41,254 nucleotides of DNA from Streptomyces corynorhini. Its GTDB lineage: Bacteria > Actinomycetota > Actinomycetes > Streptomycetales > Streptomycetaceae. Position numbers and translations under genes: made by a program. Positions 7,928-16,665 of this stretch are shown one piece after another. Location of the stretch: positions 1 to 41,254 of the forward strand of contig NZ_QQNA01000036.1 in the NCBI RefSeq assembly GCF_003346515.1, written 5' to 3'. Numbering within the stretch: the stretch's first letter is position 1; every line of letters starts with the position of its first letter. The notes under the pieces were generated by a model. The model had not been told where the DNA came from. It saw only the letters and a list, made by a program, of their open reading frames with translations, and searched no databases.

Positions 7928-8099
7928 CGTTGTGCGGAGCCCGTGGCGGCGGGGCCGTCCGCCGTCGCGGAACCTCACCATTTGTCGTCGGCCCCCTGCG
8001 GATTGGTCCGCGATCGGTAACAGGCGGATCTTGCGGGGCTTTTGTGTGTCTTCATGAGTGCACGGCATCGGCGGAGACAGCACAAAGGGGCGGACGGAC

Positions 8100-8879
8100 A
8101 TGGCAACGCACAAGGGAAGAGGATCGTACGGCCGGCTTCTCGCGGCGGCGCTCGGAGTGACGGCGCTGGCCGCCGCCGCCTCGGTCTGGACCGCGCAGGC
8201 GGGCACCACCGAGGGCCGTGGGCCGCAAGCGGGTGCCTCGGCGCTGGACTCCAGGCCCCAGGAAAAAGTGACCAAGGTGGCGGCGGACATCGTGCACGCG
8301 TCGGACGCCGGTGCCCGGGGCGTCAACATCACCATCGACGACGGGCCGGACCCGGCCTGGACGCCGCAGGTGCTGCGACTGCTCAAGGACAACGGTGTGA
8401 AGGCCACGTTCTGCATGGTCGGCCCGCAGGCCCAGGCACACCCCGACCTCGTCAAGGCGGTCGTGGCGGCCGGGCACCGGCTGTGCAACCACACGGTGTC
8501 GCACGACACCGCCATGGACGGCAAGTCCGAGGCGTACCAGTCCCAGCAGATCCTGGACGCCGAACGCATGATCACCAAGGCGTCCGGAGGCGTCCACCCG
8601 CAGTACTACCGGGCCCCGGGCGGCGCGTTCACCCCGTACAGCCGACAACTCGCCGCCTCCCACGGCATGCGCCCGCTGGGCTGGAACGTCGACTCCAAGG
8701 ACTTCGAGCGCCCCGGCGTGGACGCCATGGTCGCCACCGTCAAGAGCGAGATCTCCAACGGGCCGACGGTCCTCTTCCACGACGCGGGCGGGGAGCGCTC
8801 GCAGACCGTGGAGGCGCTGCGTCAGGTGCTGCCCTGGCTGAAGCAGGAGGGGTACTCCTTCGGTTTCCCCGTGCGGTGA
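8100..8879 (+). CDS. Secreted polysaccharide deacetylase (NodB homology domain)
   Basis: The 259-aa enzyme is predicted to remove N- or O-acetyl groups from an extracellular glycan (chitin, peptidoglycan or xylan type). An N-terminal signal (RLLAAALGVTALAAAASVWTAQA) implies export. NodB motifs are in order: TIDDGPD with catalytic base D80 and metal ligand D81, HTVSHD with metal ligands H131 and H135, RAPGGAF, WNVDSKDF, and LFHDAGG with the late His. Motif 1 has Ile where TFDDGP is usual. The ATG at 8100 follows GGACGG. A GTG at 8058 is in frame but would bury the signal peptide. It is monocistronic between a terminator and a repeat block; the substrate is not determinable. Confidence 0.88.
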   Translation: MATHKGRGSYGRLLAAALGVTALAAAASVWTAQAGTTEGRGPQAGASALDSRPQEKVTKVAADIVHASDAGARGVNITIDDGPDPAWTPQVLRLLKDNGVKATFCMVGPQAQAHPDLVKAVVAAGHRLCNHTVSHDTAMDGKSEAYQSQQILDAERMITKASGGVHPQYYRAPGGAFTPYSRQLAASHGMRPLGWNVDSKDFERPGVDAMVATVKSEISNGPTVLFHDAGGERSQTVEALRQVLPWLKQEGYSFGFPVR

Positions 8880-8928
8880 CCGCGGCGCGTACCGACGGTC
8901 TCGTGGGCCTGTCAGCGGGGGCGGACGT

Positions 8929-9000
8929 TTCAGCGAGGGATGGGCCTTCAGCGAGGGATGGGCATTCGGCGGGAGACGGGCATTCGGCGGGAGACGGGCC
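8929..9000. repeat. 18-bp tandem repeat x4
   Basis: Four 18-bp units occur, two reading TTCAGCGAGGGATGGGCM and two reading TTCGGCGGGAGACGGGCM. They fill most of the gap between the convergent deacetylase and TetR genes, in which no other gene is seen. Confidence 0.85.
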
Positions 9001-9126
9001 TTTCGCCAGGGGACAGGACTTTCACAAGGGGCACCGGGAAGCCCAGGCACTCCCCGCGGCGGGCCGTCGGGAGGTGCCAGGGCCGTCGCGCGGCGGGCCG
9101 TCGGGCGGCCTGCCGTCGGGCGCGTC

Positions 9127-9705
9127 CTATGTCCCCGGATGGTTCAGGGTGCGCAGGAACCGCTCCGCGAGCTGCTCGGTGTCGATGCCGTCCGCGCCGC
9201 GCCCGGACAGGATGTGGAAGAGGGGCGGGCCGATCAGCAGCGCGGTGGCCTGTTCTGACGAGAGGGCGGTGCCGCTCGCGTTCCGCGCCGCCTCCACGAC
9301 CGCCGCGGCGCTCTCCCCGAGGATGTCGCGGGAGGCGAGCAGCGCGGCGACGTCCGCGTCGTGCTGGGCCTCCCCCATCAGGGCGCGGTAGGCCGTGCCC
9401 GCGTGGGAGCGGGACAGGAAGGCGACGAGGGCGTCGAGATAGGTCTTGAGGTCCTCGTGGGGGTCGCCGCCACCGGGCACGGACAGTTCGCGCCCGGCGT
9501 CGATGGCGCTGGCCTCGTAGAGGACCTCCGCCTTGTTCGACCACCAGCGGTACACGGTCTGACGGCCCACGCCCGCCCGCTCGGCGATGCCCTTCATGGT
9601 CAGTGCCGCGTACCCGATCTCGACCAGAAGGTCGTCGACGGCGTGCAGCACGGCGGTGCGCGCGCTCTCGCTGCGGGGCCGGCCGCGGCCGCTCTCGTCC
9701 ACCAT
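9127..9705 (-). CDS. TetR/AcrR-family transcriptional regulator
   Basis: The 192-aa protein has an N-terminal TetR DNA-binding domain (about residues 14-60; LLVEIGYAALTMKGIAERAG, then VGRQTVYRWWSNKAEVLYEA) and a helical C-terminal ligand/dimer domain (TetR_C-like, ending ERFLRTLNHPGT). It probably represses itself and the divergent O-methyltransferase gene, since an inverted repeat lies just upstream of its start (9717-9739) and a second related half-site follows. The ligand is unknown. The ATG at 9705 gives the standard family length. Confidence 0.9.
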   Translation of the reverse strand: MVDESGRGRPRSESARTAVLHAVDDLLVEIGYAALTMKGIAERAGVGRQTVYRWWSNKAEVLYEASAIDAGRELSVPGGGDPHEDLKTYLDALVAFLSRSHAGTAYRALMGEAQHDADVAALLASRDILGESAAAVVEAARNASGTALSSEQATALLIGPPLFHILSGRGADGIDTEQLAERFLRTLNHPGT

Positions 9706-9716
9706 GCCGCCACTTT

Positions 9717-9780
9717 ATACGAGGCACGGTGTCTCGTATGTGTTACCTTTGCGGTGCACGGTGACTCGTAAATGAGTCGC
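9717..9780. promoter_or_regulatory. Operator region for the divergent TetR / methyltransferase genes
   Basis: A 23-bp near-perfect palindrome lies at 9717-9739, with arms ATACGAG and CTCGTAT, inner pairs CAC/GTG and one mismatch. About 25 bp to the right is a related site, CGGTGACTCGTA, then GACTC-N6-GAGTC (ending near 9778). The repeated CGGTGNCTCGTA word and the position between divergent genes fit TetR binding. Confidence 0.65.
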
Positions 9781-9897
9781 AGGTGTCCGCACAGCCTGCC
9801 GAGACGGCCCCCGAAGCGTCGGAGCACGCCGGTTCGAGTCGGGGCCGCTCTCCCGTGCACCCACCCGTCTCCAGCACCGCCCGAAGGAGCCAGTGCC

Positions 9898-10563
9898 GTG
9901 CCCACGCATTCCTGCACCCTCGAAGAACCACGTGTCTCCACCGCCCTGACCCGCATGTTCGAAGCCGCCGCCCGTGACGATGAGACCGAGGCGCGTCTGC
10001 CGGGCATCCGGCCCGACGAACGGGCGGCGCTGACGGCGCAGGAACTCGCCGACGCGGTGCGGGAGATATACATGCCGATCTCCGCCGACGGCGGCAGGCT
10101 CCTCTACAACCTCGTCCGTGCCACCAAGCCGACCAGCGTCGTCGAGTTCGGCACCTCGTACGGCATCTCCACCCTGCACCTGGCCGCCGCCGTTCGCGAC
10201 AACGGCACCGGCCGGGTCGTCACCACCGAGATGAGCCGGTCCAAGGCGGCCTCCGCCCGCGAGACCTTCGCCGCCACCGGCCTCGACGACGTGATCACCG
10301 TGCTGGAGGGGGACGCCCTGCGGACGCTCGCCGACCTGCGGCAGCCGGTCGACTTCTTGTTCCTGGACGGGTGGAAGAACCTCTGTCTGCCCGTCCTGCG
10401 GCTCCTTGAGCCGCACATCGCCCCCGGCACCCTCGTCGTCGCCGACGACGTGGACCTCCCCGACCTCGGCCCCTACCTCGACCACGTCCGCGACACCGCC
10501 AACGGCTACCACAGCGTCACGTTCCCCGTTGAGGACGGCCTCGAAATCAGCTGCCGCCTCTGA
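9898..10563 (+). CDS. Class I SAM-dependent (O-)methyltransferase
   Basis: The 221-aa Rossmann-fold methyltransferase is close in layout to the caffeoyl-CoA/catechol O-methyltransferase group. An N-terminal helical region precedes SAM motif I (VVEFGTSYGISTLHLAAAV). Then come TTEMSRSKAASARE (acidic ribose-binding Glu), LEGDALRTL, DFLFLDGWK and LVVADDVD. The last two aspartate-rich motifs match the metal/catalytic region of that group. The GTG at 9898 follows GAAGGAG, and upstream in-frame codons are Arg/Pro-rich and were rejected. It is divergent from the TetR gene and probably derepressed by that regulator's ligand, suggesting modification of a phenolic or drug-like compound. A strong terminator follows. 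Confidence 0.85.
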   Translation: MPTHSCTLEEPRVSTALTRMFEAAARDDETEARLPGIRPDERAALTAQELADAVREIYMPISADGGRLLYNLVRATKPTSVVEFGTSYGISTLHLAAAVRDNGTGRVVTTEMSRSKAASARETFAATGLDDVITVLEGDALRTLADLRQPVDFLFLDGWKNLCLPVLRLLEPHIAPGTLVVADDVDLPDLGPYLDHVRDTANGYHSVTFPVEDGLEISCRL

Positions 10564-10568
10564 CCGAG

Positions 10569-10612
10569 CCCCCTCCGGGCCTGCCGAACGGGTCGAGGCG
10601 GCCCGGAGGGGG
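10569..10612 (+). terminator. Terminator hairpin after the methyltransferase gene
   Basis: Perfect 13-bp arms lie at 10569-10581 (CCCCCTCCGGGCC) and 10600-10612, with an 18-base loop, beginning six bases after the stop. A G-rich run (GGGAGGGGG units to about 10631) continues downstream and could form a G-quadruplex. Confidence 0.75.
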
Positions 10613-10676
10613 AGGGAGGGGGAGGGAGGGGGCCCGGAGGCGCGAGCATCGCACGCGCTCACCTGAAGGAACCGCC

Positions 10677-10852
10677 GCGTCAGGGCGGTCCGGCGTCAGG
10701 GCGGTCCGGCGTCAGGGCGGTCCCACGCCAGGGCGGCCCCGCGCCAGGGCGGTCCGGCGCCAGGGCGGTCCGGCGTCAGCGCGGTCCGGCGTCAGCGCGG
10801 TCCGGCGCCAGGGCGGTCCCACGCCAGGGCGGTCCCGCGTCAGCGCAGTCCG
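10677..10852. repeat. 16-bp tandem repeat, 11 copies
   Basis: The units start at 10677 and repeat every 16 bp with consensus GCGTCAGGGCGGTCCG and a few substitutions. The last unit (10837-10852) overlaps the final codons and stop of the PIG-L deacetylase gene, so the array encroaches on a coding end. It looks like a variable-number repeat. Confidence 0.92.
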
Positions 10853-11673
10853 GCGAAGAGATCGTTCTCGGGTACGGCGGTACCCGTGGCGTCCTGGACG
10901 CGCAGGAAGGTTTCCATGCCCATCAGCTCGCCGAACCTCTCCTTGCCCATCTTGAGGAAGAAGATGTTCTCGCCCTGACTGGCGTGCGCGGCCAGCGCGT
11001 CGAACTTCTGACCGCTGAACGCGGTGGTGTCCACCCACGTGGTGATCTCGCCGTCGGGGAGGCCGATCTCGGCCATCGCGGCGGCTTCGGCGGGATCCGG
11101 CTCCGGCATGTCCTCATGAAACTCGCGCATGGCCTCGCCGAAGCGCCGCATGGTGGAGTGGGGCATCGTCGTCCAGTACACCTTCGGTGTCAGCGTGGTC
11201 ATCTCCAGCGCCGCCATCGTGATGCGGTGGGCCTGGATGTGGTCGGGGTGGCCGTAGAAGCCGTTCGCGTCGTAGGTGACGACCACATCGGGCCGGTAGT
11301 GGCGCATGAGTTCCGCGAGTCGGGCGGCGCCCTCCTCCACGGGGGTCCGCCAGAAGGATCCGGGGGCATCGTTGCTCGGCCAGCCCTCCATTCCGGAGTC
11401 GGCGTAATCCAGCGTCTCCAGATCGCTGATCTTCAGGACGTCACAGCTCGCCGCCAGCTCGCGACGGCGCATCAAGGCGACGGCCGCCGGATCGTGCCCG
11501 GGATCGCCCGGCTTGACACCCCCCGGTCCATCACCGCAACCGCCGTCGGTACAGGTCACGAGAACCGTCCGGATGCCTTCCGCGGCATACCGCGCGAGGA
11601 CTCCTCCGGTCCCGGTGGCCTCGTCGTCGGGGTGGGCGTGTACTGCCATCAGCGTCAGGGGTCGGTCAGTCAT
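10840..11673 (-). CDS. PIG-L/LmbE-family deacetylase (MshB/Mca-like)
   Basis: The 277-aa zinc-dependent de-N-acetylase or amidase belongs to the family that handles GlcNAc-inositol and mycothiol conjugates. The metal motif AHPDDE sits at residues 13-18 (H14, D17), and the distal GHPDHIQAH supplies the later His ligand. Conserved TCTDGGCGDGPGG and VVTYDANGFYGHPDH stretches also fit. The ATG at 11673 has an AGGAGG eight bases upstream, which decides against the longer frame to 11820. Its last codons lie within the 11-copy tandem repeat downstream. It is alone, with no mycothiol genes nearby, so a paralogue acting on another amide is as likely as MshB or Mca. Confidence 0.87.
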   Translation of the reverse strand: MTDRPLTLMAVHAHPDDEATGTGGVLARYAAEGIRTVLVTCTDGGCGDGPGGVKPGDPGHDPAAVALMRRRELAASCDVLKISDLETLDYADSGMEGWPSNDAPGSFWRTPVEEGAARLAELMRHYRPDVVVTYDANGFYGHPDHIQAHRITMAALEMTTLTPKVYWTTMPHSTMRRFGEAMREFHEDMPEPDPAEAAAMAEIGLPDGEITTWVDTTAFSGQKFDALAAHASQGENIFFLKMGKERFGELMGMETFLRVQDATGTAVPENDLFAGLR

Positions 11674-12111
11674 GGAAAACAGTCCTCCTGCGGAAACTAC
11701 GTCTTGGTACGAACACACGCGGCGGCACACCGCGATCCAGGGCCCGGAACCTGGTGGGGCCGACGACCTCGCGGTGTCCGTGTTCCCGCCGTTGCGGCGC
11801 CGGTCCCTCGGTCGATGCAACCGCGCCGGCCGGACCTGCTGTTCCCGACGCGGCCGCTCGGCCTTCCGGACGCCGGTGTGCGGAGCGGAACGCTACGCCG
11901 TGAGCGCCGTTCCCCGTGAGCGCCGTTCCCCGTGAGCACGGCGGCGACCGCGCAGTTCGTACCGTCCTCGCGGCACCGGATGACGCACGCTTCCGGTCGG
12001 GCAAGCGCGTACGGGGTGCTCGCGGCGCCACCGCACGCGCTGGGTCCGGGCCCACACGAGGAGTGAGAAACCGCCTGCCGCACTCGACGCCCCCTGACGG
12101 CGTCCGAATCG

Positions 12112-12152
<41 letters not shown>

Positions 12153-12189
12153 AGGACCGGGGCGAGGGCCCGCCGCTGCTCCCACCGAC

Positions 12190-12267
12190 GGGCCAGGCCC
12201 GGCCGTGCCATGTACGGGCCAGGACCGGCCGTGCCATGTACGGGCCAGGCCCCGCCGTGCCGTGTAC
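12190..12267. repeat. 26-bp tandem repeat x3
   Basis: Three 26-bp units begin GGGCCAGG and end CCRTGTAC, with one to four differences between copies. The repeat is followed by a partial fourth start (AGGGCAGG). Confidence 0.85.
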
Positions 12268-12346
12268 AGGGCAGGCCCGGACGAGACGACGCGTCGCGGT
12301 CCTGGCCTGCCCCGTGTGATGCCCGCCGCCGCGCGGCGGCGGTGTG

Positions 12347-12562
12347 TCAGCCCTGCGCGGTGTTGTCGCCCGCCGACCCGGCGCCCTCGGCCGAGCCCGC
12401 CTTCTCGCGCATCTTGCGTACCAGCTCTGCCTTCTGGTCGGCGGCACCCTTGCGGTCGAGGTTGCGGTGCGGACCGTTGTTCTGCCGTTCGGCGCGGGAC
12501 AGCCTCTTGCGCTGGCCGCCACCCATGCCCACGGGGTTGTTGATGTTCTTGCTCACGGTCAT
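12347..12562 (-). CDS. DUF6243-like small protein
   Basis: The 71-aa hydrophilic, strongly basic protein begins MTVSKNINNPVGMGGGQRKR, then LSRAERQNNGPHRNLDRKGA and a helical ADQKAELVRKMREK tail. I recognise it as resembling small conserved streptomycete proteins annotated DUF6243; the function is unknown. There is no membrane segment or metal motif. The ATG at 12562 is preceded by GGGAGC. It stands alone on the minus strand; the 214 bp up to the next gene at 12777 contain nothing recognisable. Confidence 0.75.
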   Translation of the reverse strand: MTVSKNINNPVGMGGGQRKRLSRAERQNNGPHRNLDRKGAADQKAELVRKMREKAGSAEGAGSAGDNTAQG

Positions 12563-12776
12563 GGGTGCTCCCGGAATGGTGTGAAGTGGCTACGGACTCA
12601 TCGGCGGCGTCAGCAGGGGCCCGTCACGCTCTCACTCGTCGATCCGCGTCTGAAAGAAGATGACAAAGACGTTACCCGCTCCCGCCGCTACCCTCGCCAG
12701 GCATCTCGCCGCCCCGGTCCTTTCCACGACTGTCCACGACTGCCGAAAGGCTTCCGGACCTGGTGTACCGCTCGAA

Positions 12777-14750
12777 TCAGCTCACCGGCTCGACACGGAG
12801 ATCCACGGAGAGCGTCCCGGAGAAGCTGACGGTGAGGATGCGATGAGTGCGATTGCCCAGGTATGACCGGTCCATCGGAGCGTACTTCGCTTCACGCCCC
12901 ACTCCCCAGTCGATGACGAACCTCAGGTTTCCGCGGGTCACGGTGAGCCCTCGGGTGACGGTGATCGTCTCCTGTCCGTACGGCGCCGGCGTGCCGTTCG
13001 CGAAGGCCACGTGATCTCCGGTGCCGATGATGAGAGGGATGCGTTCGCGGGAGGCTCCCGGTGTGGTCAGCACCCGCCTGATTCCATCGGCGCGATGCGT
13101 CACGTCCGTTGTCACCGCGCCGTCCTCGGTCACGTACCTCGTGGTGAACACGCCCGTGTATCCGGTCAGCGCGTCCGCCGGGATGGCGGCGCCGGACGGC
13201 GTCGATCCGGCATGGTGCGTCGCGTTCACCGGGCCACGTGAGGAGGCGGTGCCCACGGTGTCGGCGACGGTCGTCCAGTCGTCAGGGCCCGTGCTGTTGA
13301 CGGTGAGGGCGAGCATGCCCGCGACGGGGTGCCAGAACGCGTTCGTCCCCATCCGCTGCAGCGAGTTCTGCCGTACGCCGTAGAGACCGGCGGTGTAGTA
13401 GCCGGGGCGGCGGACGAACACGTACTGCTGGTCGAGGGTGCCCTTGCGGAGTTCGGTGAACGTGGACTCGCGCAGATAGCGCAGCGCGGCGACCCGCGCG
13501 TCGCGCTGGGCTCCGGGGATCCCGGGCGGGGCCTGCGGGACGTGCATGTGCAGCCGCGGCGACGAGTCCTGCTTCTGCCGGGGGGAGACCGGCGCCGTGG
13601 AGGCGCTCCAGGCGTCGCGCGCCTGTGTCTTCTCCTCCGCGCTGGCGAAGAACGCGCCCAGCGCGGGCACATGGGGCACCAGGGTCCGCGCGAGCGCGCT
13701 GCGGTCCAGGTCGTCCACCGGGGTGGTGACGAACGTCGCGACGATGTTGCGCGCGCTCGTCCCGGAGAGGATGAAGCCCTCGTCGCGGCCGGGTTCCATG
13801 ACGACGATGTAGCCGAACCAGGCGGCGAACCGCTCGGCCAGCTGGATGATCGCCGGGTCCGGCAGCCGCTTGTACAGCGCGCCGAGATCGGGGAGCATCA
13901 CGTCGAAGTTGTACCCGGCGTCCGGTGCGACGGGCTCGTGGAAGAACCCGGCGGGCGCCTGTCCGTCCTTGAGGATGATCTGCAGCCGGTTCGGTACGGA
14001 GGCGCTGACGGCCGGTTCGCCGAGGATGTGCGCCGCTTCGACCACGCCGGAGAGCCCCGCGACGACCTGGTTGGCGTACTGGACCGGGCGGTTCCAGTGC
14101 GGACGTGAGGTGTCGACGAGCCACGCGGAGCTGGCGCGGATGGCGTCGCGGATCCGGAGCCGTCGGTCGTACAGCTCACCGGCCGCGCGGAGGTCCCGGA
14201 GGACGGCGGCGAGCGCGACGGTGCCGAACCCGGTCGGGGAGAGGTGATGCTCGGTCGGCGCGTACTCCGGGTACGATCCGTCGGCGTGCTGCAGGGAGAG
14301 GTAGTGGCCGAGGGCGGCGTCCAGGCGCGCGAGGAGCGCGGGGTCGCGGTAGTACGGGTTCCACGGCCGGTCGTTGGCATAGAACCACGAGAGGGTGGCG
14401 ACGTGCTCCATGATCCGGGAGTTGTACGGCTGGTTGGGCGTGCGCTGCCAGCCGTCCTCCATCCACCCGTAGTTCGGCGCGACGTCCCGGACGCTGTTGG
14501 CGAGCGGAGCGACGATCATCAAGTACGCGGCCAGTACCTGCTCGTTGGGCGCGAACCGGGTCCGCACCGGCTGCCCGGCCGGGAGCGGGGCGACGAGCGG
14601 CAGCACGGTGCCGTCCGAGGTCGCCAGCGCGGGCGCCGCTCCCGCGCTCCCTATGCCGAGCACCGCCGCCGCGGTGCCGACGCCGACCAGGAAGTTCCGT
14701 CGGCTGAGCGCCGGCAGCATCGGTGGGCGTGTCTGATCCTCATGCGTCAT
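12777..14750 (-). CDS. Tat-exported (alpha/alpha)-toroid-like glycan-active protein, function unassigned
   Basis: The 657-aa protein has a twin-arginine signal (LSRRNFLVGVGTAAAVLGIG, cleavage near ALA). About residues 60-400 are helix-rich with aromatic/acidic patches (GWMEDGW, NRPVQYANQVVAGLSGV, YPEYAPTEHHLSPTGFGTVAL), the look of an (alpha/alpha)n toroid. The C-terminal part is beta-rich (about 430-657), as in several polysaccharide lyases and heparinase-like enzymes. It is the last gene of the sugar-transport operon, so it probably cuts or debranches the imported glycan outside the cell. I cannot place it in a named lyase or hydrolase family. The ATG at 14750 follows AAGGAG. Confidence 0.8.
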   Translation of the reverse strand: MTHEDQTRPPMLPALSRRNFLVGVGTAAAVLGIGSAGAAPALATSDGTVLPLVAPLPAGQPVRTRFAPNEQVLAAYLMIVAPLANSVRDVAPNYGWMEDGWQRTPNQPYNSRIMEHVATLSWFYANDRPWNPYYRDPALLARLDAALGHYLSLQHADGSYPEYAPTEHHLSPTGFGTVALAAVLRDLRAAGELYDRRLRIRDAIRASSAWLVDTSRPHWNRPVQYANQVVAGLSGVVEAAHILGEPAVSASVPNRLQIILKDGQAPAGFFHEPVAPDAGYNFDVMLPDLGALYKRLPDPAIIQLAERFAAWFGYIVVMEPGRDEGFILSGTSARNIVATFVTTPVDDLDRSALARTLVPHVPALGAFFASAEEKTQARDAWSASTAPVSPRQKQDSSPRLHMHVPQAPPGIPGAQRDARVAALRYLRESTFTELRKGTLDQQYVFVRRPGYYTAGLYGVRQNSLQRMGTNAFWHPVAGMLALTVNSTGPDDWTTVADTVGTASSRGPVNATHHAGSTPSGAAIPADALTGYTGVFTTRYVTEDGAVTTDVTHRADGIRRVLTTPGASRERIPLIIGTGDHVAFANGTPAPYGQETITVTRGLTVTRGNLRFVIDWGVGREAKYAPMDRSYLGNRTHRILTVSFSGTLSVDLRVEPVS

Positions 14751-14816
14751 CTCGACTCCTTCGTCGTGCGACCGGGGCGATGAGGTCAGCGGCGGCGTCC
14801 GGTCCGCGTCGTCGCT

Positions 14817-14875
14817 GTGGTGGGGCGTCGGTGTGGTGGGGCGTCGGTGTGGTGGGGCGTCGCTGTGGTGGGGCG
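14817..14875. repeat. 16-bp tandem repeat, about 3.7 copies
   Basis: GTGGTGGGGCGTCGGT units sit between the permease stop (14878) and the Tat-exported protein gene. They occupy the only gap in that part of the operon. Confidence 0.9.
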
Positions 14876-14877
14876 GC

Positions 14878-15741
14878 TCAGCCCTTGAGCCCCGTCTGGG
14901 CGAGGCCCTGGACGAACTGCTTCTGCGCGATGAGGAACACCACGAGGATCGGGACGACGGTCAGCGACGCCGCGCCGAGCTGCGTGTTCCACATCTGCTC
15001 GCCGTAGAAGTCCTGATAGCGCGTGATCGCGAGCCCGAGCGTGAAGTTCTCGGGGGTCCGCAGGAAGATGAGCGCCTCGAAGTACATGTTGAACGAGCGC
15101 AGGAACGCCATGATCCCGACCGCCGCGATCGCCGGCGTCGCCAGCGGGAGGGCGATCCGGAAGAACACCCCGGCACGTGTCACGCCGTCCAGCCGCGCGG
15201 CCTCCTCGTACTCCTTCGGGAAGCTGAGGAAGTGCTGCCGGAAGATGAACACGGAGACGACCGCCGTGGGCCCGAAGATCGGCAGGATGATGAGCGGCCA
15301 GTGCGTGTTGGTGAGCCCCATCGCCTTGACCGCCGTGAAGATCGGGATGATCGTCACCTCGGTCGGCACCATCATCGCCGCGAGCATGAGCGTGAACACC
15401 GCGTTGCGCAAAGGGAAGCGGATACGGGCGAAGGCGTAGCCCGCCATCGCCGACAGCAGGATCGACGCCACGGTGACGACCACCGCGATGTACATCGAGT
15501 TGCCGTACTGCCGCAGGAACGGCTGCGCGGTGAACACCTGGGCGATTCCGTCCAGCGTCCATTCCTTGGGCAGCAGGGTAGGAGGCTGGAGGAAGATCTC
15601 GTTCGCCGGCTTGAACGACGAGAAGAACATCCACAGCGTCGGATAGAGGAACGGGATGGACGCGGCCACGAGCAGCACGTACAGCGTGACGGTCGTCACC
15701 CGTGAGCGGGCGCGTGCCGCGCTCGACGCATCAGACCTCAT
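14878..15741 (-). CDS. Carbohydrate ABC transporter permease (MalG-type)
   Basis: The 287-aa inner subunit of a sugar importer has six hydrophobic helices. The ABC-contacting EAA loop reads EYEEAARLDGVTRAGVFFRI followed by ALPLATP. The C-terminus FLIAQKQFVQGLAQTGLKG is typical of MalG-type permeases. It pairs with the MalF-type permease upstream, whose stop lies 11 bp inside this gene. No ATPase is encoded here, so a shared MsiK-like ATPase elsewhere on the chromosome is probably used, as is usual in Streptomyces. The ATG at 15741 begins MRSDASSAARARSRVTTV. Confidence 0.92.
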   Translation of the reverse strand: MRSDASSAARARSRVTTVTLYVLLVAASIPFLYPTLWMFFSSFKPANEIFLQPPTLLPKEWTLDGIAQVFTAQPFLRQYGNSMYIAVVVTVASILLSAMAGYAFARIRFPLRNAVFTLMLAAMMVPTEVTIIPIFTAVKAMGLTNTHWPLIILPIFGPTAVVSVFIFRQHFLSFPKEYEEAARLDGVTRAGVFFRIALPLATPAIAAVGIMAFLRSFNMYFEALIFLRTPENFTLGLAITRYQDFYGEQMWNTQLGAASLTVVPILVVFLIAQKQFVQGLAQTGLKG

Positions 15742-16660
15742 CGTGTACCCACTTCCGGCGGGTGGTCCACTGCAGCATCGTCAGCGCCAGGATGATGGCG
15801 AAGAGCACGACGCCGATGGCGCTGGCGTATCCGAACTGCTGGCTGACGAACGCCGTGCGGTAGAGGAAGAACGGCAGGACGTTCGTGGCGTTCCCCGGCC
15901 CGCCGTCGGTGAGCAGCTGCACGGGCGCGAACACCTCAAGCGAGCCGATGGTGGTGAGGATCCCGGTGAGGAGGATGGTCGGCGCGATCATCGGGACCGT
16001 GATCGACCAGAACGATCTCCACGGCGACGCGCCGTCCAGCTGCGCGGCCTCCCGGATCTCCTCCGGGACGCTCTGGAGCGCGGCGAGGAAGAGCACCATG
16101 TTCATGCCGACGCCCTTGAACACCTGCACGACGACGAGGGAGAGGAGCGCGGTCGAGGAGTCGGCGAGCCAGCTGGTCCCGTCGATGCCGAGGAGCTGGA
16201 GCGCGCCGTTGATGCCTCCGTCGGGCGCGAGGAGGAAGCCCCAGGTCACGGACCAGGCGACCACGGACACCACGACGGGTGAGAAGAAGATCGTGCGGAA
16301 CGCGGTGATGCCCCTCATCCGCCGGTTGAGGAGGACGGCGAGGCTGATGGCGATCACGAGGTTCAGCACGAGGACGCCCACGCTGAAGAGCAGACTCGCG
16401 ACGACCGACGCGGAGAAGGTCGGATCAGCGAAGAGGCGGGAGTAGTTGTCGAGTCCGGTGAACTCCCTCTCCCCGGTGAGGGGCCGCCACTCGTTGAAGC
16501 TGTACCAGATGACGAAGAGGAAGGGGACGACGCCGAGGATGATGACGCCGAGGACCTGGGGCGCGACGAAGGCCACACCGAGCCAGCGGCCCCGGTCAGG
16601 ACGGGGGCGCGGCTTCGGCACGACTCTTCGGTCGTTCGCCGCGGAGGTGTGTGCGGTCAC
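15731..16660 (-). CDS. Carbohydrate ABC transporter permease (MalF/UgpA-type)
   Basis: The 309-aa permease has six membrane helices and an EAA loop EEIREAAQLDGASPWRSFWS followed by ITVPMIAP. It forms the translocation channel with the MalG-type subunit. The GTG at 16660 lies five bases after the binding-protein stop, with an AAGGG just before it. The open frame continues upstream, but that would overlap the binding-protein gene by dozens of codons. The N-terminus is basic (KPRPRPDRGRW) before the first helix, as usual. Confidence 0.9.
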   Translation of the reverse strand: MTAHTSAANDRRVVPKPRPRPDRGRWLGVAFVAPQVLGVIILGVVPFLFVIWYSFNEWRPLTGEREFTGLDNYSRLFADPTFSASVVASLLFSVGVLVLNLVIAISLAVLLNRRMRGITAFRTIFFSPVVVSVVAWSVTWGFLLAPDGGINGALQLLGIDGTSWLADSSTALLSLVVVQVFKGVGMNMVLFLAALQSVPEEIREAAQLDGASPWRSFWSITVPMIAPTILLTGILTTIGSLEVFAPVQLLTDGGPGNATNVLPFFLYRTAFVSQQFGYASAIGVVLFAIILALTMLQWTTRRKWVHDEV

Positions 16661-16665
16661 TGGGG

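Noticed and set aside
10600..10635. G-rich run after the methyltransferase gene as a regulatory G-quadruplex
   Set aside because: It is partly the right arm of the terminator and no regulatory role is indicated.
13282..14124. 280-aa minus-strand frame inside the Tat-exported protein gene
   Set aside because: Arg-rich shadow of the real gene in another frame.
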